Assembly: GCA_009760855.2 (NCBI GenBank)
Contig: WPIO01000011.1
Location: 2,750,001 to 2,797,500, forward strand
DNA: 47,500 bases
Direction: 5' to 3'
Source of the DNA: Cristatella mucedo
Taxonomy: Eukaryota > Bryozoa > Phylactolaemata > Cristatellidae
The notes below the pieces were generated by a model. It was not told where the DNA came from and searched no databases. It was given only the letters and a program-made list of their open reading frames with translations. The position numbers were made by a program, and so were the translations under genes. Below, piece by piece: positions 47,071-47,500 of the stretch (position 1 is the stretch's first letter; every line of letters starts with the position of its first letter).

Positions 47071-47476
47071 ATACAATTACAGAAAAGCTAGAAGGTCAAT
47101 GTGGATGCTGCAATAAAATCATCAAATGTTCTGGAAACTTCACGACAACGTTGACGAATCATCCGAAAATGCACGGAATTGACTTTGATAAACCAGCTGG
47201 ATGCTGCTCGTCCAAGGAATGCAAAGCCCGCGAACAATTTGAGAACAAAAACGATCGCTGATTTCCTGGTGCGAAAGAGTTTGAAGAAGATTGTTATCGA
47301 TCTGGCCACTGGAGGAATATCGATTAGAGCTATCGCTAGAAACAAGTATATACGACAATCAATCTCACGGGACGGATGCAAACTTCCAGTGAACGAAAGC
47401 GATGTGATGAAGCTCGTGCATGATGATTACGAAGAAAAGAGAAATAACACGATTGTCGACATCAAGAGAAAACTCG
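47056..47476 (+). pseudogene. hAT transposase N-terminal remnant (BED finger)
   Basis: 47062-47262 encodes GQCGCCNKIIKCSGNFTTTL, then TNHPKMHG, a BED-type zinc finger (C-x2-C...H-x3-H) as found at the start of hAT transposases; the frame stops at TGA at about 47260. From about 47245 the next frame reads TIADFLVRKSLKKIVIDLAT, FIRQSIS-like YIRQSISRDGCKLP and VMKLVHDDYEEKRN, matching the hAT stretch before the first catalytic aspartate. One frameshift near the A-run at 47244 separates them. A GA microsatellite then enters the frame and the window ends. Confidence 0.7.
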
Positions 47477-47500
47477 AGAGAGAGAGAGAGAGGAGTAAAG

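Overview
This is an animal (metazoan) nuclear genomic window. The evidence is spliced genes with GT-AG introns of 0.6-5.4 kb, L2-like LINEs, tRNA-derived SINEs, Tc1-, MULE- and hAT-type DNA transposons, and long CT, CTC and TG microsatellites. CpG is not obviously depleted outside genes, which I read as favouring an invertebrate. I cannot name the clade.

Main result: a PEST-type protein tyrosine phosphatase (the PTPN12/18/22 family, PTP-PEST) lies on the + strand from 2965 to 21445. Eight exons join in one frame and give 793 codons plus a stop. In order they encode the end of the catalytic domain (P-loop arginine, then the Q-loop), a very long Ala/Gln/Ser/Pro-rich linker with tyrosine motifs, short linker exons, and the C-terminal homology (CTH) motif. 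The 5' part of the gene, including most of the phosphatase domain and the start codon, lies before the window or was not found. Introns hold most of the transposons.

Regions: 1-2964 is 5' intron or flank with a worn Tc1-like transposase and the first copy of a dispersed repeat. 3044-11739 holds catalytic-domain introns with LINE fragments, a MULE DNA transposon with inverted ends, and a 0.5 kb CTC microsatellite. 11740-21445 holds the linker exons, SINEs, two long LINE fragments and the last exon. 21446-29800 is 3' UTR and flank with a hAT transposase remnant. 29800-34341 holds a weaker candidate for a single-pass membrane protein gene (three phase-compatible exons). 34345-36600 holds SINEs and LINE ends. 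36780-42760 and 44420-46270 are very GC- and CpG-rich, look like CpG islands, and have no convincing coding sequence. Between them, at 43420-43720, is a small candidate gene piece with an apparent 31-nt intron. 46300-47500 ends in a second hAT transposase remnant.

Two LINE groups are named here for convenience. 'LINE-X' ends in a tail with GCGCCTAGAAAGAGATTGAG, a short hairpin and ATT repeats. 'LINE-Y' ends in a segment containing ATCTCCGTCTGTAACTCC. 'SINE-A' carries a LINE-X-like tail; 'SINE-B' has a perfect tRNA B box.
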